From Eonycteris spelaea (taxonomy: Eukaryota; Chordata; Mammalia; Chiroptera; Pteropodidae): 64,000 bases of DNA. How positions within the stretch are numbered: the first letter of the stretch is position 1; every line of letters starts with the position of its first letter. Below the pieces are notes generated by a model. It did not search any database. It had not been told where the DNA came from and saw only the letters and a program-made list of their open reading frames with translations. This document shows, one piece after another, positions 1 to 18,498 of this stretch. The position numbers were made by a program, and so were the translations under genes. The stretch covers positions 930,001 to 994,000 of the forward strand of contig PUFA01000289.1 of assembly GCA_003508835.1 (NCBI GenBank), written 5' to 3'.

Positions 1-7129
<7,129 letters not shown>

Positions 7130-7207
7130 AACTTATCTACAAGGAAGTAATGAATTCGGAAGAAAAGACTAAAAATGGTGTTGTAAAAGGACAACCTTCT
7201 CCTTCAG
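7130..7207 (+). CDS. MAPK10: MAPK10 (JNK3) penultimate coding exon
   Basis: This 78-base exon codes for 26 residues from ELIYKEVMNSEEKTKN to GQPSPS, equal to about residues 392-417 of JNK3. ELIYKEV forms the last helix that packs back on the kinase N-lobe in JNK structures. The acceptor is TTCTTACAG and the donor is TCAG|GTACTC. Start and end are both phase 1, so the exon joins cleanly to 5364-5427 and to 17448 or 17453. No stop or frameshift is seen. The following 10.2-kb intron ends in the alternative acceptor pair that decides the C-terminus. Confidence 0.96.
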
Positions 7208-8929
7208 GTACTCACTCTCAGTGAATAACCAATAAACCAGTACTTGTGTATTTTTTGGGCCTTGAGCAGGAATTGAGGCCAATTGCATTGCTTACAGAGC
7301 TATGAACAAATATCACATGACTTTCTCTCTAGTGATTTTAATTTTACTTCTTTTGACGTTTAGTGTGGCATTCATTCTGATTATTCAGATTATGATTACC
7401 TAGCACAAGATTTCTTTCAAAATTTAAGATGATAATGAATCTTGAAGAAATGTTAACATGGGCTGGTTAAAAAGTAACTGTTCCTTAACCACACGCAGAG
7501 GCATTATGCCCTCTGCAACAGCAATTGATGTATATAAGTCAGGCATCCCTTCAGCCAAACCTTCTTTCCTCATTCACTCTGATGTTTGAGCTCTTTCCAA
7601 GGTTAGTGTGACAGTAGCTGAAGCATCAACCAAGAGGGACTCCAATTAAAATCATCACAGAAAATCTTTCAGTTTGTCATCTACAGAACCTAACACATGT
7701 TTATACATATACATACTTTGTTATGTAATATGCTTTAGGATTACTTGAGATAATTTACTTATACTTGGTAATGCAATTTATGTTTTTCCTAAGACCTATG
7801 TTCTGAATATAAAGAGAATATGAAAAGAGTTTTAGAAAATGTGATGGCTTATCTTCAGCTTTAAACTATACCCAGCTCACGCTGGCAAGAATTTAGACTG
7901 CCAATGATTAGTTTAAAGAAAAACGGCTTTGGTGTCCTGCCTTTGATGAACAGGTTTTTTATTTTCCCTTGAGCTTTAACTTGTTTCAGAAAGAAAGATG
8001 TAGGGCGAATTAATCAATTCTTCATGCAGATAGCACTTTGAATCACTAGTTTGTACCCACAACAATTATGATACTCAAACAGAAGCTTTTCTGTTATGAT
8101 ATGTTTTTCTCACCTCTAGACTTGGGAAAATGTCCAATTCTATTCCAAGGTTTTTTTTTTTTTTTTTTTTTCCTCAAAGAGGGTTAAGGGAGTCATTGGA
8201 ATTGTCTGCCTACCCTACTCATCTTTCTAGCATCCAGATTGATACAAGTCTGTATAAGCTGCTTCTAACTTACCTGCATGTTCTGTCTGCTGCTAATTAA
8301 AGAATCCAAAGACTGAATCCAATAGCCTCAAGATGCCACCTGCTAGGGCAGAAAGACTAAATTAACTCAAACTTGTACGTGTACTATAGGACAACCAAAC
8401 CTATCATTTCTACTAGACAGAAAAGACATGATTTTACTTTATCAGTTTTCTACAAGTGTTCAGTTTTATAAAACACCTAGACCCTATTCAGTTGGGAATA
8501 TTAAGTCAATTTTATGTTCTACAAAACAGATGACCCTTAGGTGGGATTGTTAGAAAACACTCAAGCATGATATTAAAAGGTTGCATTGTCATTTTTTTAC
8601 TCTATTACAAGTGTTGGATAATTTTTCTGAAAAGCATTTAAGGTTACCTACATAAACAATTTCTGCATGCTATGAATAGTTGGACCAAGATCTTTATTAC
8701 GTAAATCCTTTCAAGTTTGCAAGGAATACATTTAAGATGAATAATGTCAAAGACTAGTTTACATAGCAGTTGGCTACTTCTGGAGGAGCTGGACAATAAA
8801 TGCATTCCACTAAACTATTTAATAATGAATATAACTTAAAGAAATTAGAATATTGGGCCAGGTGTATGAGATTGCTGTCAGTTCAGATGGAATTTGTTTA
8901 AAATCAAACACATTTATTCTACTTAGATT

Positions 8930-9650
8930 CACCCACCCAAGCATAAAATTTTCTCTCAACTTTCCCATGTCCATTAATGGCAGCCCTATTTTCCCAGCCT
9001 CCCAGCCTGAAACCCCTGGTTGACCTTTTCCTCCATATCTACATTAGCACTGACAGTAACTTTCTACAGCTTGGTTGCTAGATGTCTCACATCTAATTTC
9101 TACCATCTCTTTTCATTAATGCCACTATAATTAGTGTTTTTCTGAGGTGATCTTCTTCAATTCAGTCTCTACCTAAATTGATCTTTCCAAACTATAAGTT
9201 TGACCAAGAATTCCACTGTTTTTGCATCACTTACAATTTAAACCTAATAATCTCTTGCTTACCTTAATGGCTCTCTGTAATATACTCCATGATTTTTTAC
9301 ACTGCAGCCATTCTCAGGTCCTGTGTTACCACTGAGTTACTTGACTAGCTTCCGAACTTTTGGACGCTGCCCATTCTAACGTGTTCTCTTATCAGATACC
9401 ACCTTGTCCCAAAATATTTTTCCTATCTCTCCCCAAAGACTTTTCATAATTTCCAAAGAGTAGGGTCTTTCATTCTGTGGATTCTTCTAGTTCCCAGCAT
9501 TTTAAATATTGTCTTATTACTCCTTAGTGATTATAAATTAATTAAGAAGAAAGACTGTATGCATTCATCTTTGTGTACCATGAAGTGCCTAAGTGCTATG
9601 CCTTGTATATAATAGTAACTCAATAAATATTTATTAATTTGAAAATTGCT
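8930..9650 (+). mobile_element. L2 LINE 3' fragment, sense
   Basis: The stretch follows the L2 3' region in order: a Cys/Pro-rich ORF2 end, then text equivalent to 'aatctcttgcttaccttaatggct', then the typical tail ending AACTCAATAAATATTTATTA at about 9640. It is strongly diverged. L2 is extinct in placental mammals, so this predates the order. Confidence 0.7.
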
Positions 9651-10443
9651 TCATGGGACCTCTTTCAACATGTTTCTTGGTACTATTCCAAAGATAGAAT
9701 TTAAGACAGTGTCATACATTTAATACAGTATGCAATTTGATATGTTCTTATGCCATTAAAATTGATTAATTTTATTAATCACCATGAAGATAATTGAGCC
9801 AAATATCAAGTTTATGAAGTGTTGCTATTGGCATTTTCTCATGTTTAAGATAAAGGTTTGCTGCTTTCAGGTAGTTATTTGATTTATTAAGTTTTTTGCA
9901 ATGTATATTTCTGAATTTTTTTGTTGTTACAGGCCTATTTAATTTAGTGTTAATGATTAAGTCTAAAGTATGTCACTTAGGCTCTACCTACATGTGAGAA
10001 AGTCAAAACACTTTTTAACCATTCCAACTACCTATAACAATCACAAATTATCTACCTTATACACATGCCCTAAACTAAAGGTTACTGGCTTAACCCAATT
10101 TATAGTTAAAATAATTATAAATTCGATCTTTCACTACATGATTTTAAAGAGAAATAGTCATCACTTAATTTTGAGAAATCAGATATATGCTACATATTAT
10201 ATGATGTATGTACATATGATATTTTTGTATGCATCATGCAGAGTCATAGGAAAGCCATGTGCTGGGGCCGACTGTACCAGCTCATCAGAGCCACTTATGC
10301 TCATCTTTCCCAACTATGAGTTTATTGACCTCATTGGTAACCTGAAATTTACCATGTGACATGGGAACTGGCTGACTCTACAGATCAGATTCTCCCTCGC
10401 CCCTGTTCAGAGAGCCAATTGTTATGTATTTATCGGCACACCA

Positions 10444-10480
10444 CTGTGTGTGTATCTGTGTTTGTGTGTGTGTGTGTGTG
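10444..10480. repeat. (TG)n microsatellite
   Basis: An interrupted TG dinucleotide tract inside the last MAPK10 intron, followed by a short ATATGTATATATG segment. Confidence 0.85.
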
Positions 10481-13400
10481 CACAATATGTATATATGCAG
10501 TAAACTATGCTGAAAAGTAAAAACAATTACTAAGAAAACTTATGAAAAGTCAGGTTTTTTTACATTCATGGTATTCAATTTTTCTCATTAATCTCTGAGT
10601 ATCATATTTTATTTTGTAAATATCTAGGATGAAATAATATTACAATATAGACTCCATTAACATTCAGTCATGGCAATTCTGGGAACCTGAAGCTTGGGAG
10701 TAAGTTAATGCAGTTTCTCAGGGACAAAGTGCTTCTAACACCCAAAACCAAGTTTTAGTGATGCTTTTAAAATATAAATAGGGAGTTAAATGTACATTTT
10801 CAGAAAATACATAGGTTTGAAATTTATTGATGGAATTTTTGTATATCAATAAGAAATAAATCTAAACTTCACATACTTTTCTAAATAAATAATTGTCTTC
10901 CCTTCTGCTCTCTGATTTCACTTGCATAGTGATTTATTTGCAAGAATAGTGACTGCTTGCTTTCTGGATTGATTTGTAAAGACTGCTGAGGGAATAGCAG
11001 TTCATGAATAGAAATTAAATTTCTTCTAAAAGCATTTGTCATAGAGTGTTAGAGCTAGAACAAATACAAATATGAGGTAATCTAATTCAAAAACTCTGTC
11101 TGTTTGCCACACCCGTTCCACCTGAGTAGTAAACCTCTCATAAGTAATAATGACTCACCAAGATAAGGATGCTTAGCACAGGATGGGTAGAGATATTTTC
11201 GAATCTCTAATTGAGGATAAAGCTTCCCAGGTGATTAATCTACAACCCTACTCCAACCATGTTCCACACACTGTGGGAGTGTATCCTTCCCAATTAGAGT
11301 TACTGTTCTAGTCCAGCGATTTCATTTTTTTAATTTAAAAGCCTCAGCCCCAAACAAGTTGAGACTCAAGATCATACAGAAAGAGAAGAGAATATATTTC
11401 AGTGATTTTTTTTTTTATTTTGGAATTTCTTATAATTCTTGAATCGACTTTTTATTGTGTGTGGCTAGGTCAGGAAAATAATTTCCTTTAAAAAACTAGA
11501 ATAACGTTTTCCCTGAAATTATGGGTATGTTTAGTTACTTCCAGATGAGGAATTTTCATTAGCATAAATTATTTCTTTCTAGGATACTAATTTTTTTTTC
11601 CTTAGATAAAATCAAAAGTAGCTAGCATTCCTTATCTGCCCTATTAATGTTTTCAGTACTTTTAATGCTGTTTTTTTTTTTTTGACAAAAATTTACAATG
11701 CTTTGTTGATAGCAAAACATGTTTTTAAATGCACATCTCTCCTGGTTTCTCTGATAGAAGGAAAGGATATTTATCACATAGCTAAGATATCCTGAGCAAG
11801 TAGACATTATAATCAAATTGAATTCAGTTCAATTCTATTTAAGAGATTTTCACAAACCATTTGGCGGTAAATTAAAAACTTGAAGCCAGGTCCATGTCTT
11901 GACTCTTCTTTCTGTTTGCTTTTATGGTTTATAAAGTTTTTTTATTGCCTACATGAAAACAGTCTTGAAAGTATCATCTAATAAAACCAGAAGTGGCTTC
12001 AGTCAAGAAGGCATTTATTATAGTGCAATAGAAGTCATACAGAAGCAAAGATTTTTCATGTAACAGTGGGGGACTGGTTAATGTTTAACAACCATCTCTT
12101 TAAAAAACCATAACTGAGCATAACATTTACCAGTTTCTGTTGTATAAATATTCTCACTGGGACCAATTTCAAACTACTGACATCAATGAATGTAGAGTTG
12201 GAAAGAGATGCTAATAATTGGCTCTCGGAAGCCACTAAAAGGCAGCACGAGCACACTGCTAGATACTACAGATGATTCTCTCACCACAGCACTATCTAGA
12301 GAGGACTTCTTCCCATATACGCAGATGTGATGAAATTTTATAGAGGAAGCGTTAGAAGAGAGGACCTCTCAATGAATTGAAGCTATAAAAAAGTTATGAA
12401 ACCCTAGAAATACAGTTGATAAAGATTCTGAACTTTAAATAATTGAACATGTACTATAATTTGCATAATTTGTATTCAACACTGGTTAAAAAACAAAAAG
12501 AAAAGAAAAAAGAAAAGAAAAGGAGGGCAGGAACATTCCAACATGGAAGGCGGGGATTGCACAGAGCCAGCAGAGGAATGACAGGAGAAGGGCAACTACA
12601 ACAAAATGATCTATTTCCCAGAGCTGAAACTAGTTTATCAGTTTCACTAGTTTCAGAGCAGGAAGACATTTGCTTTTCCTCACAGCACCTATTTAGAAGA
12701 GTCCATACAAAAGGTACTCAATGTTTTGTTAAATTGACTACTTATTCTGCACTCAGCAGTAAAGACTGAGGAAGATAGAAAAAAATTAAGTACAATGGAA
12801 AAAAAAATGAAGCAAGGGAAACTAAACACGAGGTAATCATGCAGCAAAACTATATATATGCAATAATGGACTGACTTGTAGGATATAGCACTTAGAAAGT
12901 TCCAAAAGTGGTGAAAATATGCTACTTGTTAAAATCGATGCAGTAATAATGCTGTGTATTTTATAAGCTTAACCTGAAGCCTGATCTCCTGTATATGATG
13001 GGTTTATTAAAAACTAATCTGTTTCTTGCTGCCTTCATTCAGTATTATTTGTAGATGTAAATTTGTGCTCTTATAAATTTCCTCAATATTTGTATAATTT
13101 CTCAGCTGCCATAGTTGTGGGTCTGTGTTTATTTGTAAATATCAAATTGTGTTCCTTCGAGGGAGACTTAGCTAAGTTTTATCTCACACCTATTGGAATC
13201 AGTACTCAGCTTTCACTGCGATAAGCCGAGCAGGTCCACATAATCAGGTCTCACCAGGAAAGGAGAAAAAGTGTTTCTCAAGAGAAGATTAGGACTATTC
13301 CATAGATTCTTTAAAATAATTTTTGTTTTGTATTATGACAAAGCTTTATTTAAAACTTTCAAAAGGGTTATTTTGTCAAAATTTAAATAAAACACAGAAA

Positions 13401-13484
13401 CAAAAATCTTCCTGTTTGCCTAGGCATTTTGATGAATTATAATGTTTATGAAATGTATATGTCATCATTTGATCTATTTAGTTT

Positions 13485-15303
13485 CCAATCCACTGATATT
13501 GAAACTTTCTATTCATTAAGTCAGTTGTATTTCTATATACTAGCAATTAATAGAAAACAATTCCATTTAAAATAGCATCAAAAAGAATAAAATAGTTTAG
13601 AATAACTTTAAAAAGAAGTACATTTTTCACTCTGAAAATTACAAAACATTGTTGAAAGAAATTAAAGAAGACCTAAGTAAAAGGGAAGACATTATATTGT
13701 TTACTGATTAGAATATTTAATATTTTTAAGATTATAATACTGTCCAAATTGATCTGCAGATTAAACACAATAGCTATCAAAGTCATAGCTGCCTTGTTTG
13801 CAGAAGTTAACAAGCTGTTCTTAAAATTCACATGGAAATGCGAGGAACAGAATAACCAGAACAAATTTGAAAAAGAACACAGTTGGATGATTCACACTTC
13901 CCAATTTCAGAACTTAACACAAAGCTGTAATATTCAAGGCAGTGTGGTATTTGCATGAGATATACACATATAGATTAATGAAATAGAATTGAGATTCCAG
14001 AAATAAACTCTTATTTTTATGGTCGATTGATTTATAACAAGGATTTTAAGCTAATTCCATGGGCAAAAAAATGAAAAATGTCTTCAATAAATGGTACTGG
14101 GCAACTAGATAGCCACATGCAAAAGAATGAAGGTGGACCCCTACCTCATATCATATACAAAAATGAACTCAAATGGATTATAAACTTAAGTGTAAATGCT
14201 AAAATTATAAAACTCTTATAAGAAAATACAGGAGTAAATTCATGATCTTAGGAACTAGTTTCTTAGACATGACTAAAAACACATGTGACGAAAGGAAAAA
14301 GAATAGATAAATCCAACTTCATTGAAGTTAAAAACATATGTGCTTCAAAAGACACCGTCAAGAAAGTGAAAAAGACAATTCTTAGAATAGGAGAAAAACA
14401 TTTGCAAATCTTACGTGATAGTAAATTTGTATCCAGAATATGTGAAAAACTCTCATGACTCAACGATAAAAAGAAATAACACAATTTAAAAATGGCCAAA
14501 AGATCTGAACAGATATTTCTCCAAAGCACATATATAAATGGCTAACAGGCACATGAAAATATACTCAACACCGTTAGCCATTAGGCAAATGAAAATCAAA
14601 TCACAGTGAGATACCATTTCACATACACTAAGATGGCTATAAAAAAAAAAAGACAGATAAGAAGTGTTGGAGAGAATGGGGGAAATTAGAACCCTCCCAC
14701 ACTGCTTTAGGAATGTAAACTAGTACAGCCACTTTGAAAAAACAGTTTGGAAATTCTTCAGATATTAAAAAACAGAGGAGTTACACTAATGATCCAGCAA
14801 TTCCAATCTGAGTAAAATACCCAACAGAAATAAAAATATGTACATGAATGTTCATAGCAACATATTCATAATAGCAAAAGTAGAAAAATCTAAATGTTTA
14901 TAAATGCACAACTAATAAGATAAACAAGTGATGCATATAGTGGAATATTCTTCAGCCATAAAAAGGCATGCAGTTTCGATATAACCATATCTCACGGCGA
15001 TAACATGAAAACCTGGAAACATTATGTTATGAAAGAAGTTGGTCAAAAAAAGATCACATATCATATGGTTCCATTTATGTTATATGTCCAGAATAGGCAA
15101 TTATTAATTATGAGACAAATGTACATTACTCATCATCTTAATATAAGTAAGGAATTGAGTATTCTCGCGCTTTCCTTTTGGGTCATGAAAACACTAAAAA
15201 ATTATTGTGGTGATGGTTCTCTCAATTATACGAATATATCTAAAAACAATTGATTGTGCAAATGTGTGAATTATATCTCAATAAAGTTGTTACTACAAGA
15301 CGG
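13485..15303 (+). mobile_element. L1 3' fragment (ORF2 end and 3' UTR), sense
   Basis: Typical ORF2 3'-end wording occurs in order: TTTCTATATACTAGCAATTA, AATAAATGGTACTGGGCAAC, GCCACATGCAAAAGAATGAA, CCAGCAATTCCAATCTGAGT, TGGAATATTCTTCAGCCATA, and a tail ending in ATCTCAATAAAGTTGTTACT. Frames are broken by many stops, so this is a dead, 5'-truncated copy in the MAPK10 intron. Subfamily is probably an older L1M type, judging by divergence. Confidence 0.85.
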
Positions 15304-16292
15304 ACATATATTATTCATATTTCAATTCAAAACTAAATTAAACTATACTATACATAATTTGAAAGCCATCATTATATAAGGATATATACATCCAGGGGAA
15401 GAATTGGACAGTAAGACAAGTAATCTCACTCTGTTGACACCCCAAATCAAGTCTTTAATAAAGCCTCTTTTAAGGTCTAGTAAGTTCCTCTTCCTTGAAT
15501 AAATGTGGAAAATTTGAAGACAATTCTGACACATTATGGTGATGTTTATTAAAGACAAAGCTTATGAAGGAACATGAAGATGTTGGTATAAATTTATCCT
15601 AATTAGGAGAAAACAGGAAGGCATTTGGACTATTGAAGGGATTCAAGGGTTGCACGCCAGAAAATCTACTAGGATATGTCATGAGAATAAGATACATTAA
15701 AAAAGTTGGAATAGAATTGAAACCAGATAACTTTACATTATATATGTTCTGATATGAAAGTAATTATGAGATCTTAAAAATCTAGAGACATTTAAGATGA
15801 AGGGCATTGATTCTTCTATGAGCTTTTTTGCATATGAAAATATGATACAAAGAATATATCTTAAATAATTCAATCAGAGAAACTTGGTGAAAAGAAAAAA
15901 TACAGCAAATTTAACAGCTCTTATTAATTTGATGACAGTGAACATTATATGTTTCTATTTTTTTAACATTTTCCATAAGTTATAAAAATATATTTATAAT
16001 CAACAATAAAAATATAAAATAACATAGAGGATACATAGAATCTATCTTAGTTTAGGTGTATGGGTCTTCTCTGATACTTTCACATCTTAATCACATTTTT
16101 TCTTAGGCAGAAAATGTCTACCCTGAGAAAAAGAGATGGTGTTAACCTCTCCACTTCATTAACTATTTTTTTCTGATTTATTAGATTTAAGTATACACTT
16201 TTTTGGATTTATTATTTTTTGCCATGTATCTTGTGCACCGTGTTTGTTCAAGTAAGATACAATTTTAATGAGAATTCTTTATCTCTTTTTAG

Positions 16293-16307
16293 ATGATTAT
16301 ACTGCAG
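16293..16307 (+). other. candidate 15-base microexon in MAPK10
   Basis: The segment lies between a strong acceptor (TTCTTTATCTCTTTTTAG) and a donor (CAG|GTAATT). Its length is a multiple of three. With the G left over from exon 7130-7207 it would insert Asp-Asp-Tyr-Thr-Ala before GAAVNSS without a stop or frame change. This is inference from splice-site appearance only; such a combination can arise by chance in a 10-kb intron. Confidence 0.3.
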
Positions 16308-16560
16308 GTAATTTTAATAGCAAACTATTTCACAGGCATGCAGTATACTGCCCATATTGCTTAAGTATAAAGAATATATAAGGATAAAATAAGTGAACTC
16401 TTTCCAGAGTTCTATGGCTTAATTACATTTTACAGTGTCTTTGATTAATGTCTTTCCTTTGTAATTGGCAAAGCTATCACAACTCAGTATTTACTGAGAA
16501 ATTACCATGAGCAAGTTTTCTCAGAATTTCGAAATCATTATACTCCATGTAGGAAATTAT

Positions 16561-16641
16561 ATGTGTGTGTGTGTGTGTGTGTTATACATATATATATATA
16601 TGTATATATATAATATATATTCAAATTAATTATATATATAT

Positions 16642-16683
<42 letters not shown>

Positions 16684-16684
16684 T
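16561..16684. repeat. inverted compound microsatellite GT/TA ... TA/CA
   Basis: A (GT)n run passes into alternating TA, then a short AT-rich centre, alternating TA again, and a (CA)n run. The two halves are close to reverse complements, so one strand could fold into a long hairpin or cruciform. Confidence 0.85.
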
Positions 16685-16758
16685 ATTACAAATTAATCTA
16701 AGTTAATAACTTAGAGTTATTATTTGTAATAGCTCAGGTAAACAAACCTACTGGAAAG

Positions 16759-16812
16759 TAATGGATTTTAACTCTGATGTCATATTAATGGATTTTAAGT
16801 TTGATGTCATAT
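16759..16812. repeat. 27-base direct tandem duplication
   Basis: Two head-to-tail copies (16759-16785 and 16786-16812) both start TAATGGATTTTAA and end TGATGTCATAT, with two mismatches between them. A further five bases of a third copy follow. Confidence 0.85.
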
Positions 16813-17447
16813 TAATGTCTATGTAATGATGTGTACTTAATATATTTTCCTTTCTCTAGAGCTGTAGTCTCTAAGTAATTCAGATTTGGCCTTCACCTCA
16901 GCCCATATCTCTGGGATGGGATCTTTACATGTGTTGGTTTTAAAACCTCCCTAGATTAAAAGCATCCAGGTTTAGACCTTTATATTAGAGTTTTGCTCAT
17001 CTGCTTCTCTATAAACAGTGGTTTTCAATCTCTGACTAGACAGTCTCTGGGGACCTTTAAAAAAATGCAAATTCCTTGGCTCCACCAAGGCAATAAATTA
17101 CAATATTGGAGGAATAGGGGGGTTACTGAGGTTTTTAGTGGAGTTTTTTGTCTGTTTTTTATTTTTTTATTTTTTTGCTTTCTTTAAGATCATTATTCAA
17201 GTGATTTCTACATTAGATGGAGATTTGCTAACTATTGCACTAGCCTGTGAGTGACTTGTGACCAGGGATTCTGAGTTGTGTGTCTTGCTTTTCACCATCT
17301 AATATAGTGCCCTGTATTAGTTGAAATATGAAGCCTTGTCAAATGAATGATGGACTAGATGTCCCCTATTGTATTTGCCCAGACCTGCATCCTGAGTGAC
17401 GTTGAGTCTAGTTCCAGATTTAGTCATGTTGGTCTTCATTTTCTTAG

Positions 17448-17464
17448 CACAGGTGCAGCAGTGA
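17448..17464 (+). CDS. MAPK10: MAPK10 alternative exon start, short (alpha1) C-terminus
   Basis: If splicing uses the upstream AG at 17446-17447, five extra bases (CACAG) are kept. The G that ends the previous exon then reads on as GCA CAG GTG CAG CAG TGA, giving AQVQQ and a stop at 17462-17464. This is the known ending of the 422-residue JNK3alpha1. The five-base offset thus switches the frame and removes the Ser-rich tail and the double cysteine. Both acceptors are preceded by the same pyrimidine-rich stretch. The sequence shows both sites; how often each is used cannot be told from DNA. Confidence 0.9.
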
Positions 17465-17595
17465 ACAGCAGTGAGAGTCTCCCTCCATCCTCGTCCGTCA
17501 ATGACATCTCCTCCATGTCCACCGACCAGACCCTGGCATCTGACACTGACAGCAGCCTGGAAGCCTCGGCGGGACCCCTGGGTTGTTGCAGGTGA
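17453..17595 (+). CDS. MAPK10: MAPK10 (JNK3) last coding exon, long (alpha2) C-terminus
   Basis: This exon codes for 47 residues, starting [18 protein letters not shown] and ending GPLGCCR followed by TGA at 17593-17595. It corresponds to residues 418-464 of the 464-residue JNK3alpha2. It is rich in Ser, Thr and Asp. The two adjacent cysteines near the end are the pair reported as palmitoylated in long JNK3 (literature), which tethers the kinase to membranes and the cytoskeleton. The start is set by the second of two tandem AG acceptors (17451-17452); the first (17446-17447) gives the short form. The frame is intact. Confidence 0.96.
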
Positions 17596-17646
17596 CTAGC
17601 CGCCTGCCTGCGAAACCCAGCGTTCTTCAGGAGATGATGCGATGGG

Positions 17647-17648
<2 letters not shown>

Positions 17649-17701
<53 letters not shown>
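17649..17701. repeat. (CA)n microsatellite in MAPK10 3' UTR
   Basis: An uninterrupted CA tract of about 26 units starts some 54 bases after the JNK3alpha2 stop. It would be transcribed as a CA-rich RNA element. Such tracts bind hnRNP L in other genes (literature); a role here is inference. Confidence 0.9.
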
Positions 17702-17703
<2 letters not shown>

Positions 17704-18492
17704 CACGCAGACACTCATGCACAAACACAAACTTAGACATGCAATGACAAGAAAACAGCAAGGGAGAAAATCCAAGCCTAAAATTGAAACAATTCTTTCA
17801 GCCTGCTTCTCCAGAGTTCTGTATTGCAGCTAAGCCAAATGTATATTTAACTTCTAGTTGCTCTTGCTTTGGTCTTCTTCCAATGATGCTTACTACAGAA
17901 AGCAAATCAAACACGATTAGAAAAGCCTTTTCCATAAAGTGTAATTTTAATGGCTGCAAAACCAGCGACCTGTAATTGCCCTTTCGAATGGCATGACAAG
18001 GTGTGCAGTGGCCCCAACCAGCATGTGTGTGTCTCTATCTTGCATCTACCTGCTCCTTTTGGCCTAGTCAGATGGATGTAGATACAGATCCGCATGTGTC
18101 TGTATTCATACAGCACTACTTACTTAGACAAGCTACTGTCAGTGTCCTCAGGGCTCTACCAAGACATCATGCACTGGGGTACCACATGGTCCATTTCATG
18201 TGATCTATTACTCTGACATAAACCCATCTGTAATATATTGCCAGTATATAAGCTGTTTAGTTTGTTAATTGATTAAGCTGTATGTCTTATAAGAAAACAT
18301 GTAAAGGGGAAAAATATGGGGGGTGAGCTCTCTCGGACCCTTGAAGATGTAGTTTCCAAATTTGAACTGATTAAATGGCACCTGTATACCAATTTGTAGA
18401 AAGAACATATGTGATGCTTATGTATAGTGTGGGGATGGGAGGGGTAACAGTTTCTAGGCACGAAATGATTTGGTCTTTAGAAGGAAGATGGA

Positions 18493-18498
18493 AATAAA
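18493..18498 (+). other. MAPK10: candidate MAPK10 poly(A) signal
   Basis: This is the first AATAAA hexamer downstream of the MAPK10 stop codon, about 0.9 kb after it. TTTTTGCTGA and other T/G-rich bases follow within about 30 bases. Later hexamers could equally serve. Confidence 0.35.

Larger units (their letters stand above)
7208..17452 (+). other. MAPK10: MAPK10 last intron
   Basis: A 10.2-kb intron between the last two coding exons. It holds an L2 remnant (8930-9650), a (TG)n tract (about 10444-10480), a 1.8-kb L1 3' fragment (13485-15303), a GT/TA/CA inverted microsatellite (16561-16684), a 27-base tandem duplication (16759-16812) and a 15-base candidate microexon (16293-16307). The 129-codon open frame at 9970-10359 has no recognisable domain and is treated as chance. 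Confidence 0.8.

Noticed and set aside
9970..10359. 129-codon + strand open frame
   Set aside because: No recognisable domain, mixed low-information composition, inside a MAPK10 intron; likely chance.
12443..12769. 108-codon + strand frame with Lys-rich start
   Set aside because: The Lys-rich part comes from an AAAAG-type simple repeat; no domain seen and the - strand shadow is just as open.
17436..17714. 92-codon - strand open frame over the last MAPK10 exon
   Set aside because: Shadow of the JNK3 exon plus a GT repeat reading as Val-Cys; not a protein.
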